From JBQTKD01 sp052389435 (GTDB lineage: Bacteria > Actinomycetota > Actinomycetes > Sporichthyales > Sporichthyaceae), in NCBI GenBank assembly GCA_052389435.1, contig JBQTIB010000109.1:10644-74643 (forward strand): a DNA stretch of 64,000 nt. Direction: 5' to 3'. Below, one piece after another: positions 1 through 9,365 of the stretch. Positions within the stretch are counted from its first letter, which is position 1, and every line of letters starts with the position of its first letter. The position numbers and the translations under genes were made by a program. The notes beneath the pieces are model-generated. The model worked only from the letters and a program-made list of their open reading frames with translations. It had not been told where the DNA came from and searched no databases.

Positions 1-2802
1 GCCGTGATCGTCGGCTGGTACGCCGATCTGCCGGCCCTGACGAGCGTCGCACCGGGGTACGCAAGCATGAAGCCGAACAGCGCGCTGTCGCTGGCCACGT
101 TGGGCCTGTGCCTGCTCCTGCCCGCGTGGCGCTGGGCGCCGGTGGCCGCGGCCGCCGCCGTCGTGCTGGGCCTCGACACGCTGTCGAAGGACGTTGCGGG
201 CGTCGGCCTTCCCTTCGACGGTCCACTGCCCGGAATCGACCTCGGGTCCGAATCGCCGCTGATGGCCGTGTCGACCGCGACCGCGGTCGTGGCCCTCGGG
301 TCGGCGGTCGTCCTGCACAGGCCGTGGGCCAAGCGCGTGCTCGCCATGACCGCCTTCGCCATCGGCTACCTCGGTTTGATCGGCTACCTGTACGGCGTCT
401 CCTCGCTGTACTCCGTCGGCGGCTACGCGAGCATGGCGGTGCACACCGCCGCCTGCGTGTGCCTGCTGTCCCTGGCGATGCTGCTGCAGGACCCGGACCG
501 GGGCCTGGTCGGCCTGCTCCGGGACCGCGGCAGCGCCGGCGCGCTGGCCCGTCCGATGGTGCCGTTCCTGCTGATCGGCCCGGCGGGGCTGGGCTGGGCA
601 ACGCTGTGGATCCAGCGCGAGGGGTGGATCGACACCGAGTTCGGCGTGGCGCTGCTGGTGACCGGCATGACCGTGCTCGGCGGGGCGATGACCTGGCGTT
701 CGGCCCTGCGGCTGCGCGCTGCGGACGGCCGGGAGTCGGTGGCCCGCGAGGCCCTCCTGGCGAGCAACCGCGACCTCGAGGGTGCGGTGGCCGCCCGCAC
801 CCTGGAGCTGGACCGGGCGGCGCAGCGGCTGCAGTCCATCGTCCGGCTCGCGCCGGTGGGCATCGTCGAGTTGGACGCCCGGGGCCGGTTGACGACGTGC
901 AACGAGCAGTGGACGGTGCTCAGCGGGCTGGACCTGGAGGCCTCCCGCGGCGAGGGCTGGGCGCAGGCGGTGCACTTCGAGGACGTCGAGACCGTACGTG
1001 CCGGGTGGGCGAGCTGCGTCGAGTCCGGGTCGGTGTACGACGCGACGCTGCGCTTCGTCACCCCGCGGGGCCGGATCAACCGCGTCCACGCGCGGACCGC
1101 TCCGTTCGTCGAGAACGGCGTCGTCACCGGGCATCTGGGGACGGTCTCCGACGTGACCGTGCTGCACGCGGCCGAAGAGCGCTTCCGCCGCCTGCTGGAG
1201 GCCGCCCCGGACGCGATGCTCGGCGTCGACGCCGACGGCACGATCCGCATGGTTAACACCCAGACGGAACGGCTGTTCGGCTACGAGGCCCGCGACCTGC
1301 TCGGCAGCCCGATCGAGATCCTGATCCCGGACCGCTTCCGTGCGCGCCATCCGCAGTACCGCAGGGGCTACGTGGAAGACCCGCGGGTTCGGCCCATGGG
1401 CGCCGGCACCGAGCTGATGGCTCGTCGACGCGACGGCACCGAGTTCGCCGTCGACGTGTCGCTGTCCTCGTTGGACACCGACGACGGACTGCTCGTCCTG
1501 GCCGGCGTGCGGGACATCTCCGAGCGGACCCGCATCGACGCCGAACGCGCGCAGCTCGAGGCGAACCTCGCCGAGGAGAAGCTCAACACCGAACGCGCCA
1601 GGCTCGAGGCGCAGCTGCACCAGTCCCAGCGGCTGGAGAGCCTGGGCCAGCTCGCGGGCGGGGTCGCCCACGACTTCAACAATCTCCTCGCGGGGATCAT
1701 GAACTACGCGGGCCTGGTCTCCTCGACGTTGACCGAGGAGATCGAGCGCCGTGGCTTCGGCGAGGAGGAGGCCTTCGCGACGCTCGTGGAGGACGTCGGG
1801 GAGATCACCGCCGCCGCGAAACGGGCCGCGGCCCTCACCCAGCAGCTGCTCATCTTCGGCCACCGCGAGGTGATGAAGCCGGAGGTGATCGATCTGAACA
1901 GCGTCGTGACGGACATGGAGAAGCTGCTCGCACGGACGATCGGCGAGCACGTCCAACTCCTCACCTCGATGGCGCCGGATCTGCCGCGGATCTTCGCCGA
2001 TCGCGGTCAGCTCGAGCAGGTCCTGATGAACCTGGCCGTCAACGCCCGCGACGCCATGCCCGAGGGCGGACGCCTGCAGATCGGGACCTGCGCGGTCGAG
2101 TTCCCCGACGCCGACGCCCCCGACGGACTGCTCCGCCTTCCCGCCGGCGGCTTCGTCCAGTTGACCGTGTCGGACACCGGGACGGGCATGGCCAAGGAGG
2201 TGGCCGCGCGCGCCTTCGAACCCTTCTTCAGCACCAAGCCGAAGAGTCAGGGCTCCGGTCTCGGGCTGGCCACCGTCCACGGCATCGTCACGCAGGCGGG
2301 CGGGCGGCTGTTCATCTACTCCGAGCCCGGCCTGGGCACCACGATGCGGGTCATGCTCCCGGTGACCGCGGAGGTCTCGACCCCGGCGCCGGACGGCGCC
2401 GCCGACCGAAAGCGCAGCACCCTCGGACACGGGGAGACGGTCCTGCTCGTCGAGGACGAGGACATCGTCCGCATCCCGGCCCAGCGCATCCTGTCCAGAA
2501 GCGGGTACCGGGTCCTGTCGGCGGAGGGCACGGAGCAGGCCCTGGACCTGGCCGCCGCACACCCCGGCGACATCGACCTGCTGCTCACCGACGTGGTGAT
2601 GCGCGGACGCTCCGGCAAGGAACTCGCCGACGAACTCCTCCGGCTGCGACCGGAGGTCAAGGTGCTGTTCATGAGCGGCTACAGCGAAGACGTGATCGTC
2701 CATCAGGGCGTTCTGGAGGAGGGGGTGGTCCTGGTCGAGAAGCCGTTCTCGGCCGACGCCCTCCTGCTCAAGATCCGCGACGTGCTCGGCGGCGTCGTCT
2801 GA
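1..2802 (+). CDS. Hybrid PAS sensor histidine kinase with C-terminal receiver (5' truncated by window edge)
   Basis: Membrane sensor kinase that should autophosphorylate on histidine and pass the phosphate to its own receiver. Counting from the GTG at base 4, residues 1-240 hold about six hydrophobic segments. Two PAS domains follow (about 275-390 and 391-510), then a short charged coil. The HisKA box is GGVAHDFNN with His556, followed by an ATPase domain with N-box [10 protein letters not shown] and glycine boxes DTGTGM and GSGLGLA. The receiver at about 813-930 has acidic residues EDED, phospho-acceptor Asp863 (LLTDVVM) and the conserved Lys in VEKPF. The frame is open to base 1 and the protein starts in mid membrane domain, so the true start is probably upstream. 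The input signal is unknown. The next gene is a lone receiver on the same strand 77 bases on, a plausible partner. Confidence 0.93.
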   Translation, partial: AVIVGWYADLPALTSVAPGYASMKPNSALSLATLGLCLLLPAWRWAPVAAAAAVVLGLDTLSKDVAGVGLPFDGPLPGIDLGSESPLMAVSTATAVVALGSAVVLHRPWAKRVLAMTAFAIGYLGLIGYLYGVSSLYSVGGYASMAVHTAACVCLLSLAMLLQDPDRGLVGLLRDRGSAGALARPMVPFLLIGPAGLGWATLWIQREGWIDTEFGVALLVTGMTVLGGAMTWRSALRLRAADGRESVAREALLASNRDLEGAVAARTLELDRAAQRLQSIVRLAPVGIVELDARGRLTTCNEQWTVLSGLDLEASRGEGWAQAVHFEDVETVRAGWASCVESGSVYDATLRFVTPRGRINRVHARTAPFVENGVVTGHLGTVSDVTVLHAAEERFRRLLEAAPDAMLGVDADGTIRMVNTQTERLFGYEARDLLGSPIEILIPDRFRARHPQYRRGYVEDPRVRPMGAGTELMARRRDGTEFAVDVSLSSLDTDDGLLVLAGVRDISERTRIDAERAQLEANLAEEKLNTERARLEAQLHQSQRLESLGQLAGGVAHDFNNLLAGIMNYAGLVSSTLTEEIERRGFGEEEAFATLVEDVGEITAAAKRAAALTQQLLIFGHREVMKPEVIDLNSVVTDMEKLLARTIGEHVQLLTSMAPDLPRIFADRGQLEQVLMNLAVNARDAMPEGGRLQIGTCAVEFPDADAPDGLLRLPAGGFVQLTVSDTGTGMAKEVAARAFEPFFSTKPKSQGSGLGLATVHGIVTQAGGRLFIYSEPGLGTTMRVMLPVTAEVSTPAPDGAADRKRSTLGHGETVLLVEDEDIVRIPAQRILSRSGYRVLSAEGTEQALDLAAAHPGDIDLLLTDVVMRGRSGKELADELLRLRPEVKVLFMSGYSEDVIVHQGVLEEGVVLVEKPFSADALLLKIRDVLGGVV

Positions 2803-2879
2803 CCGCCGATCGGTCTACCGGCCGCGTCGCCGTTCCCCATTCCGGCAAGACATCTGCACCCGACGGAGAGGCTGGCACC

Positions 2880-3248
2880 GTGAAAATTCTGCTGATCGAG
2901 GACGACCCGGTCGTGTCGCGGACCACGGTCCGGATGCTGCGGGCGAGGAACTACGAGGTGGCGACGGCACCCGATGCGATCGCGGCGATCTCCACCGCCC
3001 GCGCCGAGTGCCCGGACGTCGTCGTGCTCGACCTCGGCCTGCCCGGAGGCGGCGGCCTCGCCGTCCTGGACCGGCTCCGCGGGCTGCCCGTCACCGCCGC
3101 GACCCCGGTCCTGGTCGTCACCGGCGGCGCGACGCCCGAGCAGCTCAAGCGCCTCGAGGAGGGTGGGGCGAGCACCGTGCTCACCAAGCCGGTCGACGCC
3201 GACGACCTCGTCGCGGCGATCGAGAAGGTGTTCGCAGCGGAGGTGTGA
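2880..3248 (+). CDS. Single-domain response regulator (CheY-like)
   Basis: A 122-residue protein made only of a receiver domain: acidic pocket IEDD at residues 6-9, phospho-acceptor Asp51 in VVLDLGLP, the conserved Thr in VVTGG and Lys in LTKPVD. It has no DNA-binding or enzymatic output domain, so it probably acts as a phosphate shuttle or by protein contact. It starts at GTG with GGAGAGG about ten bases upstream. It lies just after the hybrid kinase on the same strand, which suggests they function together. It ends 12 bases before the end of the convergent phosphatase gene. Confidence 0.9.
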   Translation: MKILLIEDDPVVSRTTVRMLRARNYEVATAPDAIAAISTARAECPDVVVLDLGLPGGGGLAVLDRLRGLPVTAATPVLVVTGGATPEQLKRLEEGGASTVLTKPVDADDLVAAIEKVFAAEV

Positions 3249-3259
3249 GCCCTGCCGCG

Positions 3260-3892
3260 TCAGCGGTCGTCGGCGAGCACGGGCTCGGGCAGGGTGCCCG
3301 CGTTGTGCTCGGCGATCGCCCAGCGGTGGGAGCGCTGCGCCAGCAGGCTCCACGAGCAGTTGGACAGCACGCCGAGCGCGCTCCAGTGCTCGGGCGGCAG
3401 GCCGCACATCGAGCCGATCAGCACACGCCCGGAGCCGCCGTGGGTGACGGCGATCAGGGTGTCGTCGGGGCCGAGTTCGGCGAGGGCGGCGCGGGTCGCG
3501 GAGACGGCGCGCTCGGCGACCTCCTGCATGCTCTCGCCACCGCCGCGGCGTTCGAGGTCCCCGCGAAGCCAGGCCTCCTCCTCCCCGGGGAAGCGCTCGG
3601 CGACCTCCTCGCGGGTCAGGCCCTGCCCGGTGCCGAGGTAGGTCTCGCGCAGCCCGGAGTCGAGCTTGACCTCGAGCCCGGTGAGGGCGCCGAGTTCGGC
3701 GGCGGTGGCGGCGGCCCGCGCCAGGTCCGAGGCGACGATCGCCGCCGGCTTGAGCCCGGTGAGGATGCGCGCGGCGTTCCGCGCCTGCTGCACGCCGACC
3801 TCGTCGAGTGCGACGTCGCTCTGCCCCTGGAAGCGTCCGGCCAGGTTCCACTGCGTCCGGCCGTGCCGCCAGACGACGATCCGCTGCCCCAT
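3260..3892 (-). CDS. Histidine phosphatase family protein, GpgP-like
   Basis: A 210-residue phosphoglycerate-mutase-fold phosphatase. The phospho-accepting RHG motif is at residues 9-11, followed by the family features RFQGQSD, SDLARA and LRETYLG, GGES, and the second histidine in VTHGG. In mycobacteria the gene beside rsfS and nadD is gpgP, glucosyl-3-phosphoglycerate phosphatase of methylglucose lipopolysaccharide synthesis. The same order here and a similar motif layout suggest an orthologue, but substrate specificity cannot be read from sequence. Its ATG overlaps the rsfS stop as TGATG, so the two are translationally coupled. Confidence 0.85.
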   Translation of the reverse strand: MGQRIVVWRHGRTQWNLAGRFQGQSDVALDEVGVQQARNAARILTGLKPAAIVASDLARAAATAAELGALTGLEVKLDSGLRETYLGTGQGLTREEVAERFPGEEEAWLRGDLERRGGGESMQEVAERAVSATRAALAELGPDDTLIAVTHGGSGRVLIGSMCGLPPEHWSALGVLSNCSWSLLAQRSHRWAIAEHNAGTLPEPVLADDR

Positions 3893-4287
3893 CAGCCGGT
3901 CGCGAGGGGTCCGTCGCGCCCGACGCGCACGGACTCGGGCAGTTCCACGGTCGGGCAGTCCTTCCAGAGCCGCTCGAGCGCGTAGTACAGGCGGTCTTCG
4001 GTGTGCTGGACGTGGACGACGAGGTCGCCGTAGTCGATCAGCACCCAGCGCCCCTCGCGCTCGCCCTCGCGGCGGATGGGACGCTCGCCGATCTCCTTGA
4101 GCTTGTGCTCGATCTCGTCGACGATCGACTTCACCTGACGGTCGTTGGACGCCGAGCAGAGCAGGAAGATGTCGCAGATCACCAGCTGTTCGCTGACGTC
4201 GAAGGCGAGGATGTCCTCGGCCAACTTGTCGGAGGCGGCAACCGCGGCGGCCACGGCAATCTCCACGGCGCGTTCGGTAGCGGTCAA
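3892..4287 (-). CDS. rsfS: Ribosome silencing factor RsfS
   Basis: A 131-residue RsfS/Iojap protein that binds ribosomal protein uL14 and blocks subunit joining when nutrients are scarce. Diagnostic stretches are DILAFDVSEQLVICDIFLLC, SNDRQVKSIVDEIEHKLKE and the C-terminal WVLIDYGDLVVHVQ. The start is set at TTG (base 4287) because AGAGGA lies six bases upstream and the protein then begins MTATERAVEIA, as in homologues. An ATG 15 codons further upstream lacks a ribosome site and would add a non-homologous tail. It sits between the LytR_C-like gene and the GpgP-like gene, whose start it overlaps by one base. Confidence 0.95.
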   Translation of the reverse strand: MTATERAVEIAVAAAVAASDKLAEDILAFDVSEQLVICDIFLLCSASNDRQVKSIVDEIEHKLKEIGERPIRREGEREGRWVLIDYGDLVVHVQHTEDRLYYALERLWKDCPTVELPESVRVGRDGPLATG

Positions 4288-4312
4288 CGCGAGTCCTCTA
4301 GCTGGGTCGATG

Positions 4313-5482
4313 TCACTGCCCCAGTCTCCCACGTCCGATCGTCACGGCCACATCCGCGCCGAAGGGCACGTCCCCGCCGATCCGCACCACGTCCGCCGGC
4401 AGCCCGAGCAGGTCCGCGACGTCGGCGCCGAGCGCCTGCGCGTCCGGCGTGCCGGTGCGCACGACCACAGCGGAGGCGGCGCCGGCCGCAGCCGGATCCC
4501 CGGTGAGGAACTCGTAGCCGGCGCCGAGAACGTCGGCGCGGACGTCCGAGGGCTTCACCGCCTCGCCGGCGGCGATGGACACGGCGATCCGCGGGGTCGC
4601 GTCCGACCGTCCGGCGCCGGGTTCGCCGCCCAGCACCTCGCGCACCACCGCGCCCGCCGACGTGGCGTCGAGGCGCGTGCCGGAGGCGTCGACGGGCAGC
4701 GGCGCCACGCGCAGCCCGCCGCCGGCACTCTCCCGGGAGAGCCCGCTGAGCACGGCGGCCAGGCGCGCGACGGGCAGCCCCGGGGCGTCGAGTACGCCGA
4801 GGTCGGTCAGGAGTTCGTTGCCTGCGGAGAAACCCGTGGGAAAGCCCGCGACCAGCGCGCCGAGCACCTCCCCCGTCCCGGCCGAGCTCGCGGAGATCCG
4901 GGCGAGGGCCGCGCTTCCGGTGAGCGTGCTGCCACCCACCCGCACTCCGCCGAGCCGGTCCACCAGGGTGGCGAAGTCCTGTTCCGGCAGCACCCAACTG
5001 CCCACGAGCGCGACGCCGAGCAGTTCCCCGAGCGCCTCGCGGGACAGCGTCGGCCCGGCCTCGGCGAGGGCGCTGGCCACCGTCGCCGCGGCGGTGCCCT
5101 CGACGGGCAGGCCGAGGGTGGCCGGCACCGGAACCACCGCGGCGCCGACCTTCCCCCGTCGATCCCGCAGCAGCACCGCGGTAGCCGCGGCGCCGTCGGA
5201 ACCCTGCACCTGCATCAGCAGCGCGACCCGGTCCGCGCCGAGTGCCTCGTCTCCGGTGTCGGCGGCTCCGCCGCCGCCCCACGGCCGCCACAGCCGCGCG
5301 CCGACGACGACCGCGACCACCACGAGAAGCACCCCGCCGAGCACCAGTCGTTCGCGCCGGGCGGCGCGGCGATCGGCGCGGTCCCCGGCCCGGGAGCGGA
5401 CGAACTGGAGCCACCCGGCGGTTTCCTCGTCCTCGCGGGCTCGTTCCCGCGCCTCGGCCTCTGTCGGCTCCGCGTCGCTAAT
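4313..5482 (-). CDS. Membrane-anchored LytR_C domain protein (apparent ATT start)
   Basis: A single-pass membrane protein with a long extracytoplasmic part. A charged cytoplasmic stretch is followed by the helix VLGGVLLVVVAVVVGARLW. A region distantly like LytR-CpsA-Psr proteins follows, and the C-terminus has the LytR_C pattern (GAGYEFLTG, VVRTGTPDAQALGADVADLLG). Wall- or envelope-related proteins of this type often sit between nadD and rsfS in actinobacteria. The obvious GTG at 5344 falls at the very start of the membrane helix. The frame stays open upstream with coding-like sequence (SDAEPTEAEARERARED) to a TGA at 5495. The only likely initiator there is ATT at 5482, eight bases after GGAG. 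If ATT is not used, the gene starts at 5344. Confidence 0.75.
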   Translation of the reverse strand: MSDAEPTEAEARERAREDEETAGWLQFVRSRAGDRADRRAARRERLVLGGVLLVVVAVVVGARLWRPWGGGGAADTGDEALGADRVALLMQVQGSDGAAATAVLLRDRRGKVGAAVVPVPATLGLPVEGTAAATVASALAEAGPTLSREALGELLGVALVGSWVLPEQDFATLVDRLGGVRVGGSTLTGSAALARISASSAGTGEVLGALVAGFPTGFSAGNELLTDLGVLDAPGLPVARLAAVLSGLSRESAGGGLRVAPLPVDASGTRLDATSAGAVVREVLGGEPGAGRSDATPRIAVSIAAGEAVKPSDVRADVLGAGYEFLTGDPAAAGAASAVVVRTGTPDAQALGADVADLLGLPADVVRIGGDVPFGADVAVTIGRGRLGQ

Positions 5483-5506
5483 CGGTCCGGCTCCTCACGT
5501 GTCCGT

Positions 5507-6100
5507 TCACGTGTAGAGCCCACGCTTGGCGATGTAGCGGACGACGCCGTCGGGTACGAGGTACCAGATGGGCCGGCCCTGCGCGACGCGCGCGCGGCAG
5601 TCGGAGGAGGAGATGGCGAGCGCGGGGATCTCGACGAGGCTGACCTTGCCCGCGGGCAGGCCCGGGTCGGCCAACCGGTGTCCGGGGCGGGTGCAGCCGA
5701 CGAAGTGCGCGAGGCCGACGAGTTCCGCCGCGTCGTGCCAGCCGAGGATGGCGCCGAGGGCGTCCGCACCGGTGATGAAGAAGATCTCCGCGTCCTCGCC
5801 GCGGCTCGCGCGCAGGTCCCGCAGGGTGTCGATCGTGTACGTCGGGCCGTGGCGGTCGACGTCGACGCGGCTGACCGAGAAGTTGGGGTTCTCCGCGGTC
5901 GCGATGACCGTCATCAGATACCGGTCCTCCGGATCCGAGACCGCGCGATCGCTCTTCTGCCACGGGCGACCGGTCGGGACGAAGACGACCTCGTCGAGGC
6001 CGAAGCGGTCCGCGACCTCGCTGGCGGCCACGAGGTGGCCGTTGTGGATCGGGTCGAACGTTCCGCCCATGACGCCCAGGCGAATGCCGTCGGACCCCAT
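5507..6100 (-). CDS. nadD: Nicotinate-nucleotide adenylyltransferase
   Basis: A 197-residue enzyme that converts nicotinate mononucleotide and ATP to deamido-NAD in NAD synthesis. The nucleotidyltransferase signature [12 protein letters not shown] is at the N-terminus, and ISSSDCRAR near the C-terminus is the family's ISSTxxR equivalent. The start is the ATG at base 6100 ([13 protein letters not shown]). Longer readings would run through the preceding small membrane protein gene. It is downstream of proA and that small gene and upstream of the LytR_C-like gene, on one strand, as in many actinobacteria. Confidence 0.96.
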   Translation of the reverse strand: MGSDGIRLGVMGGTFDPIHNGHLVAASEVADRFGLDEVVFVPTGRPWQKSDRAVSDPEDRYLMTVIATAENPNFSVSRVDVDRHGPTYTIDTLRDLRASRGEDAEIFFITGADALGAILGWHDAAELVGLAHFVGCTRPGHRLADPGLPAGKVSLVEIPALAISSSDCRARVAQGRPIWYLVPDGVVRYIAKRGLYT

Positions 6101-6110
6101 GGAGGACGGG

Positions 6111-6269
6111 TCAGCGGTCCCTGTTGAAGGCCAGCGTGACCAGCAGGCACACCACCAGCGCCATGAACACCGCGACGCCGACGAGCACGTGGTTGTGGTC
6201 CGCGTGGGGGGCGCCGAGGCCACCCTTCTGGGTTTCCTCGGCGAGCTTTGCCAGGGCCAGGCTGATCAT
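6111..6269 (-). CDS. Small single-pass membrane protein
   Basis: A 52-residue frame starting at ATG 6269: a short amphipathic N-terminus ([14 protein letters not shown]), a His-rich stretch HADHNH, then a membrane helix [21 protein letters not shown] and a basic tail NRDR. It ends ten bases before the nadD start, in the same direction. Codon third positions are G/C-rich as in the neighbours, and the membrane segment is clean, so it is probably a real gene. Small membrane proteins of unknown function are commonly seen just before nadD in actinobacteria. No function can be assigned. Confidence 0.75.
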   Translation of the reverse strand: MISLALAKLAEETQKGGLGAPHADHNHVLVGVAVFMALVVCLLVTLAFNRDR

Positions 6270-6331
6270 GCTCGGTGCTCCCACGCAGGTCGGGTCGGTG
6301 CGGTTCGGGGGTCAGTTTCTCACGAACCGGT

Positions 6332-7591
6332 TCAGCCGCGGATGTGACCCTCGCCGGTGACGACGTACTTCGTCGAGGTCAACTCCGGCAGGCCCATCGG
6401 GCCGCGCGCGTGGAGCTTCTGGGTGGAGATGCCGATCTCGGCGCCGAAGCCGAACTCGCCGCCGTCGGTGAACCGGGTGGAGGCGTTCACGACGACCGCC
6501 GCGGCGTCGACGGCCGCCACGAACCGCCGGGCCGCAGCCTGCGAGCGGGTGACGATGGCCTCGGTGTGGCCGCTCCCGTGCTCGCGGATGTGGGCGATCG
6601 CGTCCTCGAGCGAGGCGACCACACCGGCGGCGATGTCGAGGCTGAGGAACTCGGTGTCCCAGTCCTCCGCGGAGACTGCGACGACCTCCGGACCCCCGAG
6701 GCGTGCGAACTCTTCGTCGCCGTGCACGGTGACGCCTGCGGCTGCCAGCGCCGCGACCGCCTGCGGCACGAAAGCCTCGGCCACGTCCCGATGGACCAGC
6801 ACCGTCTCGGCGGCGTTGCAGACGCTGGGCCGCTGGGCCTTGGCGTTGACGAGGATCTTCGCGGCGACTTCGAGGTCGGCGTCGGCGTCGACGTAGACGT
6901 GGCAGTTGCCGACGCCGGTCTCGATCACCGGGACGGTGGACTCCTCCACGACGGTCCGGATGAGGTTCGCGCCGCCGCGCGGAATCAGCACGTCGACCAG
7001 GCCCCGGGCGCGCATGAGGTGCTTCACCGAGTCGTGGCTGTCGCCCGGTACGAGCTGCACGCTGTCGGCCGGAAGGCCGGCGGCGACGACGCCGTCGCGC
7101 AGCGCCGCGACGATCGCGAGGTTGGACGCCTTCGCCGAGGAAGAGCCGCGCAGCAGGACGGCGTTGCCGGACTTCAGGCAGAGCCCGGCGGCGTCGGCGG
7201 TCACGTTGGGCCGAGATTCGTAGACGATCCCGACGACGCCGAACGGCACCCGGAGCTGGCGCAGCTCCAGGCCGTTGGGAAGGGTCGAGCCCCGGACGAC
7301 CTCGCCGACCGGGTCCGGCAGCCCGGCGACCTCGCGCAGCCCGCGGGCCATCGCCTCGATGCGGCCGGCGTCGAGCTTGAGCCGGTCGATCATCGTCTCC
7401 GTCGTCCCGCCGTCGCGGGCCCGCGTCACGTCGGAGGCGTTCGCCTCCAGGACGGCGTCGGTGGCGGCGACGAGCGCGTCGGCCATCGCGTGCAGCGCGG
7501 CGTCCTTGACGGCGCGCGAGGCGACGGCGAGGTCGATCGCCGCCACCCGGGCGCGGCGGGCGGAGTCGTGGACGGCAGCCTGATCGGTCAT
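6332..7591 (-). CDS. proA: Glutamate-5-semialdehyde dehydrogenase
   Basis: A 419-residue gamma-glutamyl phosphate reductase, the second step of proline synthesis (NADPH-dependent reduction to glutamate semialdehyde). It has the aldehyde-dehydrogenase fold with family stretches [28 protein letters not shown] and PRGGANLIR. The catalytic cysteine is in [11 protein letters not shown], and the C-terminal signature is [25 protein letters not shown], shown here only in part. Length is typical. It heads the minus-strand block running through nadD and rsfS; proB is not in the window. Confidence 0.97.
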   Translation of the reverse strand: MTDQAAVHDSARRARVAAIDLAVASRAVKDAALHAMADALVAATDAVLEANASDVTRARDGGTTETMIDRLKLDAGRIEAMARGLREVAGLPDPVGEVVRGSTLPNGLELRQLRVPFGVVGIVYESRPNVTADAAGLCLKSGNAVLLRGSSSAKASNLAIVAALRDGVVAAGLPADSVQLVPGDSHDSVKHLMRARGLVDVLIPRGGANLIRTVVEESTVPVIETGVGNCHVYVDADADLEVAAKILVNAKAQRPSVCNAAETVLVHRDVAEAFVPQAVAALAAAGVTVHGDEEFARLGGPEVVAVSAEDWDTEFLSLDIAAGVVASLEDAIAHIREHGSGHTEAIVTRSQAAARRFVAAVDAAAVVVNASTRFTDGGEFGFGAEIGISTQKLHARGPMGLPELTSTKYVVTGEGHIRG

Positions 7592-7621
7592 GCGGTCAGT
7601 TTAAGCCGTCGCGCAACGCCA

Positions 7622-8134
7622 TTACCGGGCGGCGATCTCCCACGGGCCCTGGCCCCTGACCTCGGTAACCGGACTGCTCACGCAATCCCCCTTGGTGGGT
7701 AGCACGAGGTAGCGGCCGGTGGTTCGCTGTCCGGTCCAGTCTCCTGCCCCCGGCGGGAATCCCGAGCCGGTGCCGAACTTGATCGTGACCGGGTCCTTGA
7801 GCTTCACGGTGCCGGTGTAGGTGGGAATCTCCGCGACGATGAAGCCCTTGCCCGTCCCACCGCCCTGGCAGGTGCCGTTCTCGTAGGTACCGAAGAACGC
7901 GAACTTCCCTGGCCCGGTGACGTTCGCGCCGTTCAGCACCCCCGTGCAGTCCGCGACCCCGTTGTTCAGATCGGAGTCGATCTTCCCGGTGCTCGGTGTC
8001 GTCGTCAGGCCCGGCGAGAGCCGCGGAAGGTAGGAGAACGTGCAGCGCGCCCCGGCCTCGCTCGCGGCGACGGGGGCGGCGATCGGGATCAGCGCCGCCA
8101 GGGCCACGGCGGGAACGAGCAGTCGACGGGTCAC
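7622..8134 (-). CDS. Secreted protein of unknown function
   Basis: A 170-residue protein beginning at GTG 8134 (MTRRLLVPAVALAALIPIAAPVAASEAG) with a typical Sec signal peptide, probable cleavage after AASEA or just before it. The mature part is rich in Gly, Thr and Pro with four to five cysteines (GARCTF, VADCTG, GTCQGG, GDCVSS), which suggests disulfide-stabilised beta structure. I do not recognise the family. It lies between the ABC exporter pair and proA on the same strand. A longer reading from 8170 would put a non-signal leader before the signal peptide, so 8134 is preferred. Confidence 0.75.
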   Translation of the reverse strand: MTRRLLVPAVALAALIPIAAPVAASEAGARCTFSYLPRLSPGLTTTPSTGKIDSDLNNGVADCTGVLNGANVTGPGKFAFFGTYENGTCQGGGTGKGFIVAEIPTYTGTVKLKDPVTIKFGTGSGFPPGAGDWTGQRTTGRYLVLPTKGDCVSSPVTEVRGQGPWEIAAR

Positions 8135-8204
8135 CCCGCCATATTCAGGGCTTTCCCAGCCTCGGCACAACCGGCGGTTAGGCGTGTGTAGCGCGGACGA
8201 CAGT

Positions 8205-9365
8205 TCACGCGATCCGCACTCCGCGCGGCAGCGATCCAGTCGGAGCCCGGAGGCGTCGGATGGTCACCGAGACCGCGCCGACGGTGAGCAGGGCGTGGAA
8301 GGCCAGCCCCCACGGCCACACCGCCGCGGGTTCCTCGTCGCGGTCCTCGAGGCTCGCCACGAAGGATCCGTCGACACCGCCGCCTCCGACGGGTTCCGCC
8401 ATGTCGCCCGCCAGTGTTGTCGAGTACGGATCCCAGTTCGGGTTGCGAGTGCGTCGGATCTCCTGGCCGAGTTCGCCGAGCGGGTCGAGGGGATCGCCGA
8501 TCTGGTTGCCGAGGCGATCGCGGCGCGGCGGCGAACTGGGCGCAGCGTCGGCGAGGACGACGAACGGATTGGGGGCGAGCAGCCACCAGATCCGCTCGGG
8601 GTGGGTCTCGGTGGTCGTGTAGGAGCCCTGCTGGGTCTGGCCCGGGATGGCCCGGCCCTGCTCGTCGACGGCCGGCGAGGTGTAGGTGTAGGTCTCGGAG
8701 GTTTCGGTGAGCGGCGTCGCCAGTGCGAACACGACCACCGTCCCGACGCCGAGTCCGAACACGACGACGTAGGACAGCACCGCCGAGGTCACCGTCCGGG
8801 CCAGGACGGCCGACAGGGCCTGGGCGATCGCGCAGATCGAGGCCAGCAGTGCGGCGACGACGAGCAGGCACACCAGGGCCTTGCCGACGGAGACGCCGCC
8901 CATGAACAGCGTTGCGACGACCAACGGCGTGGCGACCAGCAGGAACACCAGCGCCGTACCCCACGCGGCGAGGAGCTTCCCTAGAGCGGTTTCCGTCGGT
9001 GTCAGCAGACTGACCTGCAACCCGGCCAGGACCCCTCGCTCGCGGTCTCCGTTGACCGACTGCGCCGTCAGCGCGGGCACCACGATCAGCGAGAGGCCGA
9101 GCAGCAGGAGCATCAGGCCGCCGAAGGTCGGAACGCCTTCGTAGCCGAGGTTGTCGACGCTGTCCTCGGCCTGCACCGCCGCATAGATCAGCGCAGTGAG
9201 CACCGCGAGCACCGCGAACCAGAGGTAGAGCAGCGCCCGCCACCGCCCGGTGCGGATCCGGACGCGGAACTCGTGGGCGGCGACGGTTCGCACACCGGAC
9301 CACGAGGTGCGGGTGGCCGCGCGCGCTCCGGCCGTCGAGGCGATGGACGGGTTCTGCTCAGTCAC
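8205..9365 (-). CDS. ABC transporter permease (ABC-2 type)
   Basis: A 386-residue integral membrane protein with about six hydrophobic segments. The layout is ABC-2-like: a cytoplasmic N-terminus, a first helix (ALLYLWFAVLAVLTALIYAAV), a large soluble loop, a cluster of helices (LMLLLLGLSLIVVPAL to VVVFGLGVGTVVVFAL), then a second large extracytoplasmic region and a final helix before the basic C-terminus. Its ATG overlaps the stop of the ATPase gene as ATGA (9362-9365), so the two form one transporter. Substrate unknown. Permeases of this shape often go with Nod-factor/multidrug/copper-type ATPases. Confidence 0.85.
   Translation of the reverse strand: MTEQNPSIASTAGARAATRTSWSGVRTVAAHEFRVRIRTGRWRALLYLWFAVLAVLTALIYAAVQAEDSVDNLGYEGVPTFGGLMLLLLGLSLIVVPALTAQSVNGDRERGVLAGLQVSLLTPTETALGKLLAAWGTALVFLLVATPLVVATLFMGGVSVGKALVCLLVVAALLASICAIAQALSAVLARTVTSAVLSYVVVFGLGVGTVVVFALATPLTETSETYTYTSPAVDEQGRAIPGQTQQGSYTTTETHPERIWWLLAPNPFVVLADAAPSSPPRRDRLGNQIGDPLDPLGELGQEIRRTRNPNWDPYSTTLAGDMAEPVGGGGVDGSFVASLEDRDEEPAAVWPWGLAFHALLTVGAVSVTIRRLRAPTGSLPRGVRIA

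Noticed and set aside
4145..6127. A 660-residue plus-strand frame over rsfS and nadD
   Set aside because: Antisense to four recognised genes and of shadow composition.
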